DNA of 64,000 nucleotides. Source: Sphingopyxis sp. H073. GTDB taxonomy: Bacteria; Pseudomonadota; Alphaproteobacteria; Sphingomonadales; Sphingomonadaceae. Below, in pieces: positions 61,094 through 64,000 of this stretch (the first letter of the stretch is position 1; each line of letters begins with the position of its first letter). Where the stretch lies: assembly GCF_001468395.1 (NCBI RefSeq), contig NZ_LNSG01000007.1:124001-188000 (forward strand). Direction: 5' to 3'. Below the pieces are notes generated by a model. It was not told the DNA's origin, ran no database searches, and saw only the letters and a program-made list of their open reading frames with translations. The position numbers and the translations under genes were made by a program.

Positions 61094-61414
61094 TCAGGGA
61101 TTCTTGGCCATGCTTTCTTCCATCCGCTTGAGCTGTTCGGGGGTCGCGGCGACATGAAAGCGCGCTTTCCAGTCGGCGGTCGGCATGCCGTGGACGATCG
61201 CGCGGCCGGCTTCCTTGTCGATGCCGCCGGCTTCGGCGATCCAGTCGCCGAGGCAATTGCGGCAGAAGCCGGCAAGCCCCATCAGGTCGATGTTCGCCGC
61301 ATCGCTGCGGTGCTGGAGCAGGCGGACGAGACGGCGAAAGGCCGCTGCAGCGACCGCGTCGTCGAGCGTATCGAGTGCGTCGGTCGGGGCGGTCGTATCG
61401 TTGCTGCAGGACAT
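61094..61414 (-). CDS. DUF1244 family protein
   Basis: This 106-residue protein has the DUF1244 core: AAAFRRLVRLLQHRSDAANI, then GLAGFCRNCLGDWIAEAGGI and IVHGMPTADWKARFHVAATP. Two Cys in FCRNC may bind metal. It is a small conserved proteobacterial family with no known role. It is followed by gapR 63 bp away, in the same direction. Confidence 0.9.
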   Translation of the reverse strand: MSCSNDTTAPTDALDTLDDAVAAAAFRRLVRLLQHRSDAANIDLMGLAGFCRNCLGDWIAEAGGIDKEAGRAIVHGMPTADWKARFHVAATPEQLKRMEESMAKNP

Positions 61415-61522
61415 GATGGCTTTCCTTCTGCTCGGCGGATGAATAGCTATACGCGGCTTGCCTTGGCCGGGGCAACGAGACTAGGCAAGCGGTCTGAATT
61501 CCCCCACGTCATCGGAGCATTT

Positions 61523-62977
61523 GTGGCCCAGAGTTTCACCCCCCGCCAGCGCAAGGTGCGCATTCTGGCGACCCTCGGCCCCGCCAGCGCGAATCCCGAA
61601 ATGATCGCGGCGCTGCATCGCGCCGGGGCCGACGCCTTCCGGGTGAATATGAGCCATGGCGACCATGAGGGCCACGCGCAGGTCATCGCCGCGATCCGCG
61701 CGCTGGAGAAGGAAACCGGCCGTCCGACGACGATCCTCGTCGACCTGCAGGGGCCGAAGCTGCGCGTCGGGACGTTCAGGGACGGTCCCGCCGAGCTGGT
61801 GAAGGGCAAATCCTTCGTCCTCGACACCGACAAGGCGCCGGGCGACGCGACGCGCGTCCACCTGCCGCATCCCGAACTCTTCGCTGCACTCGAACCCGAT
61901 ACGCGGCTGCTCGTCGACGATGGCAAGCTGGTGCTGCGCGTGAGGAGCGTCGCGAAGGACCGCATCGAGACGATCGTGGAGGTCGGCGGCAAGATCTCCG
62001 ACCGCAAGGGCGTCAACGTCCCCGACGTCGTCGTGCCGCTCGCGGCGCTGACCGAAAAGGACCGCAAGGACTTGGCCTTCGCGCTCGAACAGCATGTCGA
62101 CTGGATCGCGCTGTCCTTCGTCCAGCGTCCCGAAGACGTCGCCGAGGCGCGGCGGCTGATCGGCGGCAAGGCGGCGCTGCTCGTGAAGTTCGAGAAGCCT
62201 TCGGGGGTTCAGCGGATGGACGAGATATTGGAGATCGCCGACGCGGCGATGGTCGCGCGCGGCGACCTGGGCGTCGAGCTGCCGCCCGAGGCGGTGCCGC
62301 CGCTACAGAAGCGCATCGTCGCGACCGCGCGGCGGATGGGCAAGCCCGTCGTCGTTGCGACGCAGATGCTGGAGTCGATGATCGTCTCGCCGACGCCCAC
62401 CCGCGCCGAAGTGTCCGATGTCGCGACCGCCATCTATGACGGCGCCGATGCGATCATGCTGTCGGCCGAAACCGCGGCGGGCGCCTGGCCGGTCGAAGCC
62501 GTCACCATGATGGATTCGATCGCGCGTTCGGTCGAAGGCGATCCCGACTATTTCCGCCGCCTGCATTTCACCGAGACGCAGCCCGATGCGACGACCGCCG
62601 ACGCGCTGGCCGAGGCGGCGGGCGACATCACCGCGACGGTGGGCGCCGACGCGATCATCTGCTTCACCTTTTCGGGATCGACCGCGCGCCGCGTGGCGCG
62701 CGAGCGCCCGGGAGCGCCCTTGCTCGTCCTGACCCCGAAGAAGGAGGCGGCGCGGCGCATGGGGCTGCTGTGGGGCGCCCATGCGGTGCCGACGAAGGAT
62801 ATCGGCAGCTTTGAGGAGATGATCGCCAAGGGCAAGCGCATGGCGCTTCGTCATGGCGTCGCGTCGGCGGGGTCGAAGCTGGTGATGATGGCGGGCGTTC
62901 CCTTCGGTACGCCGGGGTCGACCAACGTGCTGCACGTGGCGACGCTGACCGGCGAGGAACTGCGCGGATATAGCTGA
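61523..62977 (+). CDS. pyk: Pyruvate kinase
   Basis: The protein has 484 residues from GTG 61523 with CGGAG six bases upstream; in-frame starts further 5' overlap the neighbour. RKVRILATLGPASANPEMIA, FRVNMSHG, DLQGPKLRVGTF, LLVKFEKPSGVQRMDEILEI and the family signature AAMVARGDLGVELPPEAVPP are all intact. It catalyses the final ATP-yielding step of glycolysis. It is divergent from DUF1244-gapR. Confidence 0.96.
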   Translation: MAQSFTPRQRKVRILATLGPASANPEMIAALHRAGADAFRVNMSHGDHEGHAQVIAAIRALEKETGRPTTILVDLQGPKLRVGTFRDGPAELVKGKSFVLDTDKAPGDATRVHLPHPELFAALEPDTRLLVDDGKLVLRVRSVAKDRIETIVEVGGKISDRKGVNVPDVVVPLAALTEKDRKDLAFALEQHVDWIALSFVQRPEDVAEARRLIGGKAALLVKFEKPSGVQRMDEILEIADAAMVARGDLGVELPPEAVPPLQKRIVATARRMGKPVVVATQMLESMIVSPTPTRAEVSDVATAIYDGADAIMLSAETAAGAWPVEAVTMMDSIARSVEGDPDYFRRLHFTETQPDATTADALAEAAGDITATVGADAIICFTFSGSTARRVARERPGAPLLVLTPKKEAARRMGLLWGAHAVPTKDIGSFEEMIAKGKRMALRHGVASAGSKLVMMAGVPFGTPGSTNVLHVATLTGEELRGYS

Positions 62978-63078
62978 CCGGGGGCTCGCCCGTCTTCGCC
63001 GTCCCGCCTTCACCGGGGTGACGATCTGAGAAGCATGGTCCGGACCGGCGATGCCGCTGACCTCCCCCCGCGCCTTTT

Positions 63079-63144
63079 TGATTCAGTCCGGCACAAAAGT
63101 TACCGCGCGATTCAGAAAATTTCGGGACTGATTCAGTTCGGCAC
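63079..63144. promoter_or_regulatory. 16-bp direct repeats upstream of bpt
   Basis: TGATTCAGTCCGGCAC (63079) and TGATTCAGTTCGGCAC (63129) differ at one position and are exactly 50 bp apart, close to five helical turns. A shorter GATTCAG sits between them at 63109. They lie 120-180 bp before the bpt start and may be regulator sites. Confidence 0.45.
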
Positions 63145-63261
63145 GAACAAAAATGGTAAATAGACTTTGCACCATTGACCGGGCACGGCATATTCGCTGC
63201 ATGTCGTGCATCGGACCCGCATCGGGGGGATCCGCATCATCAGCTGGGAGGTCCAATCCGC

Positions 63262-64000
63262 GTGTCCGCACCGTTCCGTTTCCCACGCTTTTTCGTCACG
63301 AGTCCCGCGCCGTGCCCCTATCTTGAGGGCAAGACCGAGCGGAAGGTTTTCACCGAACTCAGCGGTAACAATGCGAGCGAGCTCAACGACGCGCTCGGCC
63401 GCATCGGCTTTCGCCGCAGCCAGTCGGTCGCCTATCGTCCGAGCTGTGCCGATTGTTCGGCGTGCGTGTCGGTGCGCGTGTGCGCGAGCGAGTTCGTCCC
63501 CAGCAACTCGCAGAAGCGGACGATCCGTCGCAACCGCGATCTCGTCGCCACCGCGTGCAAGCCGTGGGCGACCGAGGAGCAATATGCGCTGCTCCGCGCT
63601 TATCTCGGCTCGCGCCATCCCAATGGCGGGATGGCCGACATGGACGAGCAGGATTTCGCCGACATGGTCGAACAGACCCCGGTCGACAGCTATATGATCG
63701 AATATCGCGAGCCGACCACCGACGGCAGCCGCGGCCGCCTCGTCGGTTGCTGCCTGACCGACCGGCAGGGCGACGGGCTGTCGATGATCTACAGCTTCTT
63801 CGATTCCGCGCATCCGATGCGCGAAGGGCTCGGGACGTACATCATCGCCGACCATGTCCTGCGCGCGGCGAAGGCTGGGCTGCCCTATGTCTATCTCGGC
63901 TACTGGATCGAGGGGTCGTCGCGCATGGCGTACAAGGCGCGTTTCCGCCCGCTCGAAAAGCTGGGCCCCGACGGCTGGTCGCGCTTCGAGCCGGCGACAT
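63262..64000 (+). CDS. bpt: Aspartate/glutamate leucyltransferase Bpt, partial (3' end outside window)
   Basis: The open frame starts at GTG 63262 with GGGAGG about ten bases upstream and runs off the window. It begins [20 protein letters not shown] and shows the bacterial ATE-type features: the N-terminal Cys pairs ([16 protein letters not shown]), [32 protein letters not shown] and [20 protein letters not shown]. It adds Leu to proteins with N-terminal Asp or Glu for degradation by ClpAP. Confidence 0.93.
   Translation, partial: MSAPFRFPRFFVTSPAPCPYLEGKTERKVFTELSGNNASELNDALGRIGFRRSQSVAYRPSCADCSACVSVRVCASEFVPSNSQKRTIRRNRDLVATACKPWATEEQYALLRAYLGSRHPNGGMADMDEQDFADMVEQTPVDSYMIEYREPTTDGSRGRLVGCCLTDRQGDGLSMIYSFFDSAHPMREGLGTYIIADHVLRAAKAGLPYVYLGYWIEGSSRMAYKARFRPLEKLGPDGWSRFEPAT

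Overview
The window is high-GC chromosomal DNA from an alphaproteobacterium, most likely a Sphingomonadaceae member of the Sphingopyxis type. The signs are many large TonB-dependent receptors, a GapR (DUF2312) gene, DUF1244, a YqjI/DUF2218 pair, a ybgC-tolQRAB-pal cluster, and GC-rich palindromic repeats scattered between genes. No genome comparison was possible, so the genus is an inference. Both ends cut genes (an MFS transporter at the left, bpt at the right).

Region by region. (1) 1-10.9 kb: a catabolic locus with MFS transporter, TIM-barrel epimerase-like protein, FGGY kinase, alkylglycerone-phosphate-synthase-like flavoenzyme, GlpD, a GH31 enzyme carrying the sulfoquinovosidase residues, and a TonB receptor. 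It plausibly takes up and cleaves sulfoquinovosyl glycerides and feeds the glycerol part to central metabolism. (2) 10.9-12.2 kb: a repeat-rich intergenic stretch. (3) 12.3-16.5 kb: amino-acid permease, zinc-ribbon protein, the YqjI-type PadR regulator with DUF2218 partner and a clear operator, then rplJ-rplL with an L10 leader and a strong terminator, detached from rplKA and rpoBC. (4) 16.5-25.2 kb: a Pro/Ala-rich membrane protein, an uncharacterised trio (PLP enzyme, ATP-grasp, nucleotidyltransferase), a carotenoid-cleavage-type dioxygenase with divergent TetR, and a MASE1-PAS-GGDEF cyclase. (5) 25.3-31.2 kb: a LysR-controlled catabolic operon (PhyH dioxygenase, FMN reductase, aminotransferase, two acyl-CoA dehydrogenases). 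(6) 31.2-34.7 kb: a decayed, less GC-rich island with a possible ncRNA, a dead tyrosine recombinase, a glycine-zipper protein and a 5'-truncated serine hydrolase, ending at tRNA-Leu(GAG). (7) 34.8-51.5 kb: a beta-helix lipoprotein and TonB receptor followed by a complete type II secretion operon gspC-gspO. (8) 51.5-56.0 kb: pal, tolB, tolA, tolR, tolQ, ybgC. (9) 56.1-61.4 kb: ruvB, a GFA protein, a ParA-like ATPase, ruvA, ruvC, yebC, ybjQ, gapR, DUF1244. (10) 61.5-64 kb: pyruvate kinase and bpt.

The most notable observation is that the lipoprotein/TonB-receptor unit and the type II secretion operon each start with a four-heptamer, 11-bp-period array that matches a Pho box, with the same CCCTAG element at the same distance downstream. 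This predicts a PhoB-controlled, phosphate-starvation-induced module joining a surface lipoprotein, an outer-membrane transporter and a secretion system. Further leads are the sulfoquinovosidase locus, the PLP/ATP-grasp/nucleotidyltransferase trio, a perfect LysR operator, a YqjI-type operator, a dispersed palindromic repeat captured inside the gspH leader peptide, and a ParA/GFA pair embedded in the ruv operon.
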